From: an uncultured Lachnospiraceae bacterium
Lineage (GTDB): Bacteria > Bacillota > Clostridia > Lachnospirales > Lachnospiraceae
Reading direction: 5' to 3'
Assembly: GCA_900549995.1 (NCBI GenBank)
Contig: URQQ01000082.1
Coordinates: forward strand, 1-18,862
Length of the DNA: 18,862 nt
This document shows, piece after piece, positions 6,936-14,652 of the stretch; position 1 is the first letter of the stretch; the number at the start of each line of letters is the position of its first letter. Both the position numbers and the translations under genes were made by a program. The notes below the pieces were generated by a model. That model saw only the letters and a list, made by a program, of their open reading frames with translations, did not search any database and was not told the origin of the DNA.

Positions 6936-7808
6936 TTATTCCAGCTCTCTTTGCATATCTTTAAATTCTTTGGGTGAAACCCCATATTCCTTTTTGAATG
7001 CCCGGTAAAAGCTGGAATAATCCCCAAATCCAAACATCTGATATGCCGTACTGATTCCGGTATCTCCCAGAATCGCCTCTTTGCAGGCCAGAAGCCGTTT
7101 TTTCGTTATATACTGATGAATCGACATTCCGATACTGTCTTTAAACAGATGGGCGATATAATATTTACTCACATAAAACTCCTTTGCCAGACGCTCCAGA
7201 GACAAATCTTCATCCAGATGTTCTTCAATAAAAAAAAGAATGCTTTGATAAAGACTTAGTTCTTCTTTCTCACTCTTTGGGTGATTCTGTTCATATACGA
7301 TTCGGTTCAGATGAAGAATCAGATCATTGACCCCTAATGAAATCTTCGCCTCCTTCCCAAATCGTTCTGACTGCAGTTCCTCAATCAGCAGAAACACCTT
7401 GGACTGGATCGTATTGAATGAGATCACATCATTATGAAAAATATAGTTCCCCGACACAAGGACGTGCTGCATCAGATATACATAATCTTTCGATACCTCA
7501 AGCAGATGGTTACAGTATTCCTCACTGATCCAGAATACAAATCTCCGGTATGGCGCATCCTGGCTGTGAATCCTTGCATGATGCCTCACTTTGGGCGGGA
7601 TCAGCACGACATCTCCCGGTTTGAGCGCATACTCCTCCCCTTCAATCATGATCGTCACATCTCCCTCCAGGAAAAAATAGAATTCATAATAATTATGTGT
7701 ATGGTCTTCTACCTTTGAAAGATAATAATCCTTATAATAGTAGATCTCAAAATCCTTTGACACCATATATTGTCTCGTACTGAACGTAGTCTGCAGATTT
7801 TTCTTCAT
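6936..7808 (-). CDS. AraC-family regulator with N-terminal cupin domain
   Basis: A 290-aa regulator from the start chosen here. Residues about 30-95 form a cupin-like sugar-binding domain (HTHNYYEFYFFLEGD, then GDVVLIPPKVRHH). Residues about 190-286 form the double helix-turn-helix of AraC proteins, with the signature region FGFGDYSSFYRAFKKEYGVSPKEF at 259-282. An in-frame ATG at 7859 would give 17 more residues. I prefer 7808 because GAGGGTG lies eight bases upstream and because the best promoter (7850-7878) would start transcription after 7859. The gene is divergent from uxuA, 169 bases away, and lies 13 bases before the LacI-family ATG. It could control uxuAB, the glucosidases or both. The uxuAB link is favoured by the shared intergenic region. 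Confidence 0.9.
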   Translation of the reverse strand: MKKNLQTTFSTRQYMVSKDFEIYYYKDYYLSKVEDHTHNYYEFYFFLEGDVTIMIEGEEYALKPGDVVLIPPKVRHHARIHSQDAPYRRFVFWISEEYCNHLLEVSKDYVYLMQHVLVSGNYIFHNDVISFNTIQSKVFLLIEELQSERFGKEAKISLGVNDLILHLNRIVYEQNHPKSEKEELSLYQSILFFIEEHLDEDLSLERLAKEFYVSKYYIAHLFKDSIGMSIHQYITKKRLLACKEAILGDTGISTAYQMFGFGDYSSFYRAFKKEYGVSPKEFKDMQRELE

Positions 7809-7849
7809 ATACAAATCACCCTCTTTTTCGTCTCTTACTGAATACTTAG

Positions 7850-7878
7850 AGGATATCACGTTACCACAACTTTTGCAA
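7850..7878 (-). promoter_or_regulatory. Promoter of the araC-lacI pair
   Basis: On the minus strand TTGCAA (7878-7873) and TATCCT (7855-7850) are 17 bases apart, predicting a start near 7843, about 35 nt before the preferred ATG at 7808. The palindromic -35 sequence is a reasonable but not strong match. Confidence 0.5.
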
Positions 7879-7893
7879 TGTATACAACAATTC

Positions 7894-7936
7894 CGTCAAT
7901 TGGATTTTTGACGAAATTATTTATAATAAATATTAA
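7894..7936 (+). promoter_or_regulatory. uxuAB promoter region with inverted repeat
   Basis: An inverted repeat CGTCAA-(8 nt)-TTGACG (7894-7899, 7908-7913) lies in the divergent intergenic region. Two overlapping plus-strand promoters are possible. One is TTGACG (7908-7913) with TATTAA (7931-7936) at 17-bp spacing; the other is TTGGAT (7900-7905) with TATAAT (7922-7927) at 16-bp spacing. The repeat overlaps the -35 region in either case, so it is a candidate operator for a uronate- or AraC-type regulator. Confidence 0.5.
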
Positions 7937-7977
7937 GAACAGCAAAGAACCTCTACAAAGAAAGGAATATCATAATT

Positions 7978-9045
7978 ATGGAAATGACATTAAGATGGTA
8001 TGGATCAAAATTTGACACCGTTACTTTGAAACAAATCCGCCAGATCCCGGGCGTAACAGGCGTAATCACTACACTCTACGACACTGTGCCCGGCGAAGTA
8101 TGGAGCCGCGAGAGAATCCGTGAACTGAAAGAGGAAGTAAATGCTTCCGGCCTTCATATCGCAGGGATCGAAAGTGTGAATATCCATGATGCTATCAAAA
8201 CAGGAGCACCTGAACGCGACCAATACATCGATCATTATATCGAGACACTTGAAAATCTTGGCCAGGAAGATATTCATCTTGTATGCTACAACTTTATGCC
8301 TGTGTTCGACTGGACAAGAACTGAACTCGCCCGTGTGAGGCCGGACGGTTCCACTGTACTCGCCTATACACAGGAGGCAGTTGATGCATTGAATCCTGAG
8401 AATATGTTTGAATCTATCGCAGGCGACATGAACGGTACAGTGATGCCTGGCTGGGAACCAGAAAGAATGGCGAAAATCAAAGAACTTTTCGAAATGTACA
8501 AAGACATCGATGATGAAAAACTGTTTGAAAATCTGAAATATTTTCTGGAACGTATCATGCCGGTCTGTGATAAATACGATATCAACATGGCAATTCACCC
8601 GGACGACCCTGCATGGAGTGTCTTTGGACTGCCAAGGATTATCATAAACAAGACAAATATTCTGCGCATGATGGAAATGGTTGACAATCCGCACAATGGT
8701 GTTACTTTCTGCTCCGGTTCTTATGGAACCAATCTGGAAAACGATCTTCCGGATATGATCCGTTCACTGAAAGGAAGAATCCATTTTGCACATGTGCGTA
8801 ATCTGAAATTCAATTCACCTACCAACTTTGAGGAAGCGGCGCACCTCTCATCGGACGGAACTTTTGATATGTATGAGATTATGAAAGCGCTGTATGACAT
8901 TGGATTTGACGGACCGATCCGTCCTGACCACGGACGCATGATCTGGGACGAAGTTGCAATGCCTGGATACGGATTGTATGACAGAGCACTCGGTGCCACA
9001 TATCTGAACGGACTTTGGGAAGCAATTGTGAAAGGAGCGAAATAA
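7978..9045 (+). CDS. uxuA: Mannonate dehydratase
   Basis: A 355-aa enzyme that dehydrates D-mannonate to 2-keto-3-deoxy-D-gluconate in glucuronate catabolism, in the cytosol, using Mn2+ or Fe2+. The N-terminus MEMTLRWYG and the whole length match the UxuA family. The metal ligands expected from the Streptococcus suis structure are present: H207 (AIHPDDP), C245 (TFCSGS), H272 (FAHVRN) and D317 (RPDHGR). AAAGGA precedes the ATG by about 11 bases. It is the first gene of a two-gene operon with uxuB, which starts two bases after its stop. Isomerase (uxaC), kdgK and kdgA genes for the rest of the pathway are not in the window and must be elsewhere if present. Confidence 0.97.
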   Translation: MEMTLRWYGSKFDTVTLKQIRQIPGVTGVITTLYDTVPGEVWSRERIRELKEEVNASGLHIAGIESVNIHDAIKTGAPERDQYIDHYIETLENLGQEDIHLVCYNFMPVFDWTRTELARVRPDGSTVLAYTQEAVDALNPENMFESIAGDMNGTVMPGWEPERMAKIKELFEMYKDIDDEKLFENLKYFLERIMPVCDKYDINMAIHPDDPAWSVFGLPRIIINKTNILRMMEMVDNPHNGVTFCSGSYGTNLENDLPDMIRSLKGRIHFAHVRNLKFNSPTNFEEAAHLSSDGTFDMYEIMKALYDIGFDGPIRPDHGRMIWDEVAMPGYGLYDRALGATYLNGLWEAIVKGAK

Positions 9046-9047
9046 GC

Positions 9048-10661
9048 ATGAAGTTAAACAGACAAGGTTTGGAAAACAAAGAACAATGGACTTCTCTTGG
9101 CTATTCCCTTCCGGAATATGACCGTGAGGCAGTCACTGAAAAGACAAAGGAGAATCCTTACTGGGTGCATTTCGGCGCCGGGAATATCTTCCGGGCATTC
9201 CAGGCAAATGTAGTCCAGAATCTTCTCAATCAGGGGATTCTTGACCGTGGACTTATCGTCGCAGAAGGATTTGACTATGAAATCATAGAAAAAATGAATC
9301 ATCCTCATGACGGCTACAGTATTCTTGTTACATTAAAAGCCGATGGGTCAGTAGAAAAAACAGTGGTTGGCTCCGTAGTAGAATCTCTGACTGTCAATTC
9401 CGACAATGATGCTGATTTTTCACGCCTCAGAGAAATCTTCGAAAAAGACTCTCTGCAGATGGCAAGTTTTACTATCACAGAAAAAGGGTACAGCCTTGTC
9501 AACGGAAAAGGAGAACTGCTCCCTTCTGTCGCATCCGACTTCGCTTGCGGCCCTCAGAAACCGGAAAGCTACATCGGTAAAGTCGTAAGTCTTCTGTATA
9601 CCCGGTTTAAATCCGGCCAAAAACCAATTGCCATGGTGAGTATGGACAACTGTTCACATAATGGTACGAAACTGTACAATGCAGTCTCTGAGTTCGCAGT
9701 GAAATGGGCAGATAACGGCCTTGTTGAAAAAGAATTTGTAACCTACATCAATACAAAAGAAAAGGTATCCTTCCCGTGGTCTATGATTGATAAAATCACC
9801 CCTCGTCCGGACCCGTCAGTTGTAGAAATTCTGAAAAAAGACGGGATCGAAGAACTTAAACCTGTCGTAACCTCAAAGAATACTTATGTGGCACCATTTG
9901 TCAATGCAGAAGAATGCGAGTATCTCGTCATCGAGGACGCATTTCCGAACGGAAAGCCTGCCCTGGAAAAAGGCGGATTGATGTTTACTTCCCGTGAGAC
10001 TGTAGACAAAGTTGAGAAAATGAAAGTCTGCACCTGCCTGAACCCTCTTCACACGGCTCTTGCAGTCTTTGGATGTGTCCTTGGATATGATTTAATTTCG
10101 AAAGAAATGAATGACAGTACACTGAAGAAACTGGTCGAAGGAATTGGTTACACAGAAGGGCTTCCGGTCGTTGTAAATCCTGGAATCCTTGATCCAAAAG
10201 AGTTCATTGATACGGTCATCAATGTCCGCATTCCGAATCCATTTATGCCGGATACCCCTCAGCGTATTGCAACCGATACTTCCCAGAAACTTGCGATCCG
10301 TTATGGAGAAACGATCAAAGCATATACAGCTTCACCGGATCTTGACACCGCCGATCTGAAACTGATCCCGCTTGTATTCGCAGGATGGCTTCGTTATCTC
10401 ATGGCAGTGGATGACAATGGAAATGCGTTTACATTAAGCCCTGACCCTCTGCTCGATACGGTATGCCCTTACGTGGCTTCCATTCACTTAGGAGACAATG
10501 TAAACGCAGCGGAACTGTTGAAACCGATTCTTGAGAACGCAAAAATCTTCGGCGTAAATCTCTATGAAGCAGGAATGGCTGATCTGGTATGTGAGTACTT
10601 CACGCAGATGATCGCCGGAACCGGTGCAGTCCGCAGAACACTTGATAAATACGTGAAATAA
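9048..10661 (+). CDS. uxuB: D-mannonate oxidoreductase (fructuronate reductase)
   Basis: A 537-aa member of the polyol-specific long-chain dehydrogenase (mannitol dehydrogenase) family, which interconverts D-fructuronate and D-mannonate with NAD(H), the step before UxuA. Near the N-terminus, HFGAGNIFRAF (41-51) is the nucleotide-binding glycine motif. The catalytic Lys/Asn/His set is seen around K326, N332 and H335 in KVCTCLNPLHT. The Lys-Asn spacing is one residue longer than in Pseudomonas mannitol dehydrogenase as I remember it, so which Lys is catalytic is uncertain. An in-frame ATG at 9015 lies inside uxuA. The start at 9048 is preferred because AAGGAG ends about 12 bases upstream and the protein then begins as the family does. 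Gene order with uxuA supports this function over mannitol or tagaturonate activity. Confidence 0.94.
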   Translation: MKLNRQGLENKEQWTSLGYSLPEYDREAVTEKTKENPYWVHFGAGNIFRAFQANVVQNLLNQGILDRGLIVAEGFDYEIIEKMNHPHDGYSILVTLKADGSVEKTVVGSVVESLTVNSDNDADFSRLREIFEKDSLQMASFTITEKGYSLVNGKGELLPSVASDFACGPQKPESYIGKVVSLLYTRFKSGQKPIAMVSMDNCSHNGTKLYNAVSEFAVKWADNGLVEKEFVTYINTKEKVSFPWSMIDKITPRPDPSVVEILKKDGIEELKPVVTSKNTYVAPFVNAEECEYLVIEDAFPNGKPALEKGGLMFTSRETVDKVEKMKVCTCLNPLHTALAVFGCVLGYDLISKEMNDSTLKKLVEGIGYTEGLPVVVNPGILDPKEFIDTVINVRIPNPFMPDTPQRIATDTSQKLAIRYGETIKAYTASPDLDTADLKLIPLVFAGWLRYLMAVDDNGNAFTLSPDPLLDTVCPYVASIHLGDNVNAAELLKPILENAKIFGVNLYEAGMADLVCEYFTQMIAGTGAVRRTLDKYVK

Positions 10662-10666
10662 TCTAC

Positions 10667-10707
10667 AAAAAAGGAAGCATATCCTGCCGGACCTGCTTCC
10701 TTTTTTT
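10667..10707. terminator. Bidirectional terminator between uxuB and ftsH
   Basis: AAAAAAGGAAGCA (10667-10679) pairs with TGCTTCCTTTTTT (10694-10706) around a 14-nt loop. The T run on the plus strand ends uxuB transcripts, and the A run on the left gives a T run on the minus strand for ftsH. It sits in the 55-base gap between the two convergent stop codons. Confidence 0.93.
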
Positions 10708-10716
10708 GTTGTTTTG

Positions 10717-12810
10717 TTATTCATTTTCCACTGCAGCGTCTTCTGCTTCTTTTACCGCAGGAGTTTCTGCAGTCTCATCACTCTCTACTGCTGCTTCTGT
10801 TTTTATTTCCTCTGCCTGAATGGAAGGCGTTTCTTCTGTAACCACTTCTTCGGAGACAGTTTCCAAAGCCACAGGATCTTTCATTCCTACCCGTTCTTCT
10901 TTCTGCTCCTCATCAAGCTCGATTCCCTTGACTTCACGCAGAATTTTCATGAATTCCTTGCCGGTAATCGTCTCTTTCTCGATCAGATACGCTGCAATCT
11001 TATCCAGTGCATCACGGTTCTCTGCCAGAAGTCTCTTCGCTTCCTCATATGCATTTTTCAGCATCTTCATAACTTCCTGGTCGATCTCAGAGGCAGTCTC
11101 CTGACCACAGTTTGATACCGGGCGTCCATCCAGATAACGGTGCTGGATCGATTCCAGCCCTATCAGTCCGAATTTTTCTGACATACCATACTGTGTGATC
11201 ATTGCCCTCGCAATGGAAGTTGCTTTCTCAATATCGTTCGATGCGCCTGTAGAAATCGTGTCAAATACAATCTCCTCAGCGGCACGGCCTCCAAGTATGC
11301 CTACCAGCATCGCCTCCAGTTCCTTCTTTGTATTCAGGAACTTCTCCTCTTCCGGTGTCTGCATCACATATCCAAGCGCTCCCATTGTTCTCGGGACAAT
11401 CGTAATCTTCTGCACTGGCTCAGAGTGTTTCTGCAGCGCACTTACAAGTGCATGCCCGACCTCATGATACGATACAATCCGGCGTTCCTCCTGGCTCATG
11501 ATACGGTCTTTCTTCTCTTTTCCGACGAGTACGACCTCTACAGCCTCGAAAAGATCAGCCTGTGAAACCACATGGCGTCCTTTCTTTACCGCATTGATCG
11601 CTGCCTCGTTAATCATGTTGGCAAGGTCAGATCCCACCGCTCCGGAAGTTGCAAGCGCAATCGCCTCCAGGTCAACCGTCTCGTCCATTTTGACATCCTT
11701 CGAATGTACTTTCAATACATCAATTCTTCCCTTCAGATCAGGCTTGTCAACAATAATCCGTCTGTCAAACCTTCCGGGACGCAGAAGCGCAGGATCCAGA
11801 ACTTCGGGACGGTTCGTCGCCGCAAGAAGCAGCAGGCCTTTATCTGTATCAAATCCGTCCATCTCCGCAAGGAGCTGGTTCAGCGTCTGCTCGCGCTCAT
11901 CGTTGCTTCCCATTGCATTATCACGGCTTTTACCAATTGCATCTATCTCATCTATAAAAATAATACATGGAGCCATAGACTGTGCCTGCTTGAACAGATC
12001 ACGGACCCTGGAAGCACCTACGCCGACATACATCTCGACAAATGCAGATCCGGACAAAGAGAAAAACGGTACTTTTGCCTCTCCTGCAACAGCTTTGGCA
12101 AGAAGTGTCTTACCTGTACCGGGAGGTCCGACAAGAAGCGCGCCCTTCGGAAGTTTTGCTCCGATCGCCGTATACTTGCCTGGATTGTGAAGGAAATCCA
12201 CAACTTCCTGCAGCGACTCCTTCGCCTCATCCTGTCCGGCCACATCCTTGAATGTGACGCCTGTTTTCTTCTCTACACCGTACATTTTGGCATTGCTCTT
12301 TCCAACGCCCATCATTCCGCCGCCTTTTGACATCTTCTTCATCAGGAAATTCAGTCCGAAGAAAATGATGACAAACGGAAGAATAATACTTAAGAATACA
12401 TTGAGAAGAACAGCGGATGTGGAATCCGGTATCTTCTGTCCATACTCTACTCCTGCATCATATAATCTCTGTGACAGTGTCTCATCTTTTACAACGCCGG
12501 TATAGTATGTAACTCCCGGAACTGCTGTCCCATTGCCAAATACGCTTCCGCTGCCTTCTGAATCCGATGATTTCTTGGATTCCTTCGGTGTGATGATTAA
12601 CTTATCAGAATCAATGGTTACTTTTTCAACCTCACCGTTATCTACCATCTTTAAAAATTTACTGTATGGTATCTCTTTCGATGTACTGTCCTGCATAAAC
12701 TGATATAAGCCTAAAACAAGCAGCGCTGTAATCAGTGTCGTCAGCAGTATGACACTTAAGCCCTGTTTCCCTCGTTTAGGCCCTTTATTATTATTATTCT
12801 GGTTATCCAT
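10717..12810 (-). CDS. ftsH: ATP-dependent zinc metalloprotease FtsH
   Basis: A 697-aa membrane-anchored AAA+ protease that degrades unassembled membrane proteins and some cytosolic regulators. Membrane segments lie at about 17-39 and 132-157, with an extracytoplasmic domain between them. The AAA module has Walker A GPPGTGKT (228-235), Walker B IIFIDEID (283-290), and the second region of homology ending in RPGRFDR (344-350). The pore loop reads FVEMYVGVG, with Tyr where many FtsH proteins have Phe. The zinc motif is HEVGH (449-453), and the third ligand is probably D526 in GASNDIEKA. The last ~65 residues are a low-complexity acidic tail rich in Glu, Ala, Thr and Val. An in-frame ATG at 12876 would add 22 residues, but AGGAGG six bases before 12810 marks the real start. 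Confidence 0.97.
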   Translation of the reverse strand: MDNQNNNNKGPKRGKQGLSVILLTTLITALLVLGLYQFMQDSTSKEIPYSKFLKMVDNGEVEKVTIDSDKLIITPKESKKSSDSEGSGSVFGNGTAVPGVTYYTGVVKDETLSQRLYDAGVEYGQKIPDSTSAVLLNVFLSIILPFVIIFFGLNFLMKKMSKGGGMMGVGKSNAKMYGVEKKTGVTFKDVAGQDEAKESLQEVVDFLHNPGKYTAIGAKLPKGALLVGPPGTGKTLLAKAVAGEAKVPFFSLSGSAFVEMYVGVGASRVRDLFKQAQSMAPCIIFIDEIDAIGKSRDNAMGSNDEREQTLNQLLAEMDGFDTDKGLLLLAATNRPEVLDPALLRPGRFDRRIIVDKPDLKGRIDVLKVHSKDVKMDETVDLEAIALATSGAVGSDLANMINEAAINAVKKGRHVVSQADLFEAVEVVLVGKEKKDRIMSQEERRIVSYHEVGHALVSALQKHSEPVQKITIVPRTMGALGYVMQTPEEEKFLNTKKELEAMLVGILGGRAAEEIVFDTISTGASNDIEKATSIARAMITQYGMSEKFGLIGLESIQHRYLDGRPVSNCGQETASEIDQEVMKMLKNAYEEAKRLLAENRDALDKIAAYLIEKETITGKEFMKILREVKGIELDEEQKEERVGMKDPVALETVSEEVVTEETPSIQAEEIKTEAAVESDETAETPAVKEAEDAAVENE

Positions 12811-12838
12811 GTTTTTCCTCCTAAATCTTGTCTCTTCT

Positions 12839-12867
12839 ATTATAAGGACAGAAATTCTATAAATCAA
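12839..12867 (-). promoter_or_regulatory. ftsH promoter
   Basis: On the minus strand TTGATT (12867-12862) and a perfect TATAAT (12844-12839) are 17 bases apart, about 30 bases before the preferred ATG. No stress-type CIRCE or CtsR box was seen beside it. Confidence 0.8.
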
Positions 12868-12965
12868 TAAAAACATTGTGAAAAGGCAGCATGTTTTCTT
12901 AAAGTTTTCTAAAATAGCAGTAAATTTCTGCGATAATTCTATGGCGTAAATAATTCATTTTGTAG

Positions 12966-12997
12966 TATACTAATAAAATAGTATGGAAAGTTCCATA
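12966..12997 (+). promoter_or_regulatory. Possible -10 box and 16-bp palindrome before the DUF1846 gene
   Basis: TATACT at 12966-12971 could be a -10 box, but the matching -35 region is poor. Just downstream, TATGGAA-AG-TTCCATA (12982-12997) is a perfect palindrome, placed at about +5 to +20 if that -10 box is used. It could be an operator or a small transcript hairpin. The start codon follows 26 bases later. Confidence 0.4.
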
Positions 12998-13022
12998 AAA
13001 ATGACAAAGGATGATTATACGT

Positions 13023-14507
13023 ATGAAAATAGGATTTGACAATGACAAATATCTGGCTATGCAGTCAGAACACATCCGGGAACGGATCTCGCAATTCGAC
13101 AACAAACTTTATCTGGAATTCGGCGGAAAACTTTTTGATGACTTCCACGCTTCCAGAGTTCTGCCAGGCTTTAAGCCGGACAGCAAACTCCGTCTTCTGA
13201 TGCAGCTTTCCGATCAGGCAGAAATCGTCATCGTAATCAGCGCAGGAGATATCGAAAAAAATAAAATACGCGGAGATCTTGGCATCACTTATGATTCTGA
13301 TGTTCTCCGTCTGATAGACTCATTTAAAGAAAACGGGCTTTTTGTAGGGAGTGTTGTTATTACTCAATATTCTGGGCAGAACAGCGCGGACCTATTCAAG
13401 AGCCGTCTGGAAAAACTGGGAATTACAGTCTACATCCATTACGCAATCGAAGGATATCCGTCGAATATCCCATTAATTGTAAGCGATGAAGGATACGGAA
13501 AGAATGAATATATCAAGACAAGCCGGCCGCTTGTCATCGTCACAGCTCCGGGTCCCGGAAGCGGCAAGATGGCGACCTGCCTGTCCCAGCTCTACCATGA
13601 ACACAAAAAAGGTATCCGGGCAGGATATGCGAAGTTCGAGACATTCCCTATCTGGAATCTTCCTCTCAAGCACCCGGTCAACCTTGCTTACGAGGCAGCA
13701 ACGGCTGATTTAAATGATGTCAATATGATTGACCCATTCCATCTGGATGCATACGGTGTAACTACAGTAAACTATAACCGGGATGTAGAGATCTTCCCTG
13801 TCCTTGGTGCAATATTCGAGCGTATTTACGGGGAAAATCCATATAAATCTCCCACAGATATGGGGGTCAATATGGCCGGAAAATGTATTTCTGACGACGA
13901 AGCGTGCAAAGAAGCCTCCCGCCAGGAAATTATCCGCCGGTATTATAATTCCCGCAACGGCCTTCTGGAAGGTACAAGCCAGGATGATGAAGTATTCAAA
14001 CTCGAGCTTCTGATGAAGCAGGCAAATGTGACAACCGAAGACCGGAAAGTTGTTGCCGCTGCCCTTAAGAAAGAAGAAAAGACCGGTGCCCCTGCTGCTG
14101 CCCTGGAACTCCCGGACGGCACGATTGTGACTGGCAAAACGTCGGATCTTCTGGGTGCCTCAGCTGCCCTTTTATTAAATGCACTGAAAAAACTGGCCGG
14201 AATTAACCATAAAAAACACGTCATTTCCCCAGATGCTATCGGACCGATCCAGAAACTGAAGGTAGAATATCTTGGAAGCAAAAATCCAAGGCTTCACACA
14301 GATGAAGTCCTGATTGCCCTCTCCATGAGCGCCGCGACGAGTGAAACTGCCCAGCTGGCTCTTTCCCAGCTTCCGAAACTGAAGGACTGTCAGGCACACA
14401 CTTCTGTGATGCTGTCCCAGGTGGATATCAAGTCTTTCAAAAAACTTTCCATCCAGGTAACATCCGAGGCAAAGTACGAAAAAAAATCTATTTATCACGC
14501 AGTATAG
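13023..14507 (+). CDS. DUF1846 family protein of unknown function
   Basis: A 494-aa cytosolic-looking protein that I recognise as DUF1846, a family common in Firmicutes and strongly conserved, including the N-terminal KIGFDNDKYL and the segment AGYAKFETFPIWNLPLKHPV. Its function is not known to me. A glycine-rich loop APGPGSGKM (175-183) follows a hydrophobic strand (VIVT). It looks like a Walker A loop, but Met stands where Ser or Thr would be, so nucleotide or phosphate binding is only a guess. There are no membrane segments or signal peptide. An ATG at 13011 is in frame, but AAAGG would directly abut it. AAGGATG is well spaced from the ATG at 13023, and the protein then begins at the conserved MKIGFD. 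It stands alone between divergent ftsH and downstream pyrG, which has its own promoter. A clear terminator after it was not found. Confidence 0.9.
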   Translation: MKIGFDNDKYLAMQSEHIRERISQFDNKLYLEFGGKLFDDFHASRVLPGFKPDSKLRLLMQLSDQAEIVIVISAGDIEKNKIRGDLGITYDSDVLRLIDSFKENGLFVGSVVITQYSGQNSADLFKSRLEKLGITVYIHYAIEGYPSNIPLIVSDEGYGKNEYIKTSRPLVIVTAPGPGSGKMATCLSQLYHEHKKGIRAGYAKFETFPIWNLPLKHPVNLAYEAATADLNDVNMIDPFHLDAYGVTTVNYNRDVEIFPVLGAIFERIYGENPYKSPTDMGVNMAGKCISDDEACKEASRQEIIRRYYNSRNGLLEGTSQDDEVFKLELLMKQANVTTEDRKVVAAALKKEEKTGAPAAALELPDGTIVTGKTSDLLGASAALLLNALKKLAGINHKKHVISPDAIGPIQKLKVEYLGSKNPRLHTDEVLIALSMSAATSETAQLALSQLPKLKDCQAHTSVMLSQVDIKSFKKLSIQVTSEAKYEKKSIYHAV

Positions 14508-14540
14508 TGACAGGAACTTTTTGTTAATCAAAAAAAAGCC

Positions 14541-14569
14541 TTGCAATTTCCTCCAAAAAGGTGTATATT
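14541..14569 (+). promoter_or_regulatory. pyrG promoter
   Basis: TTGCAA (14541-14546) and TATATT (14564-14569) are 17 bases apart, with transcription expected to begin near 14575-14577, giving a leader of about 75 nt. The initial sequence (GCATAT) is not the GGGC start of the Bacillus subtilis pyrG leader. Confidence 0.7.
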
Positions 14570-14589
14570 TTTTCGCATATTTGTTTTTT

Positions 14590-14612
14590 CAGGCAGGTCA
14601 TTGATCTGCCTG
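14590..14612 (+). other. Hairpin in the pyrG leader
   Basis: CAGGCAGGT (14590-14598) pairs with ATCTGCCTG (14604-14612), nine pairs with one G-U and a 5-nt loop. No T run follows, so it is not a standard intrinsic terminator. It lies about 40 bases before the pyrG ATG and near the 5' end of the predicted transcript, so it may stabilise or regulate the mRNA. Confidence 0.55.
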
Positions 14613-14652
14613 TAACTGTTCAATCATCAGTCAATTATAAAGGAGGAAATAC

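Noticed and set aside
8005..8999. Minus-strand open frames opposite uxuA
   Set aside because: They are shadows of a gene with all expected metal ligands, and their translations look unlike real proteins.
11498..12330. Long plus-strand open frames (up to 252 codons) opposite ftsH
   Set aside because: The ftsH frame has complete AAA and protease motifs. The opposite frames are Ser/Arg-rich products of reading it backwards.
14590..14612. pyrG leader hairpin as an intrinsic terminator
   Set aside because: No T run follows the stem in either direction; the T run lies before it on the plus strand.
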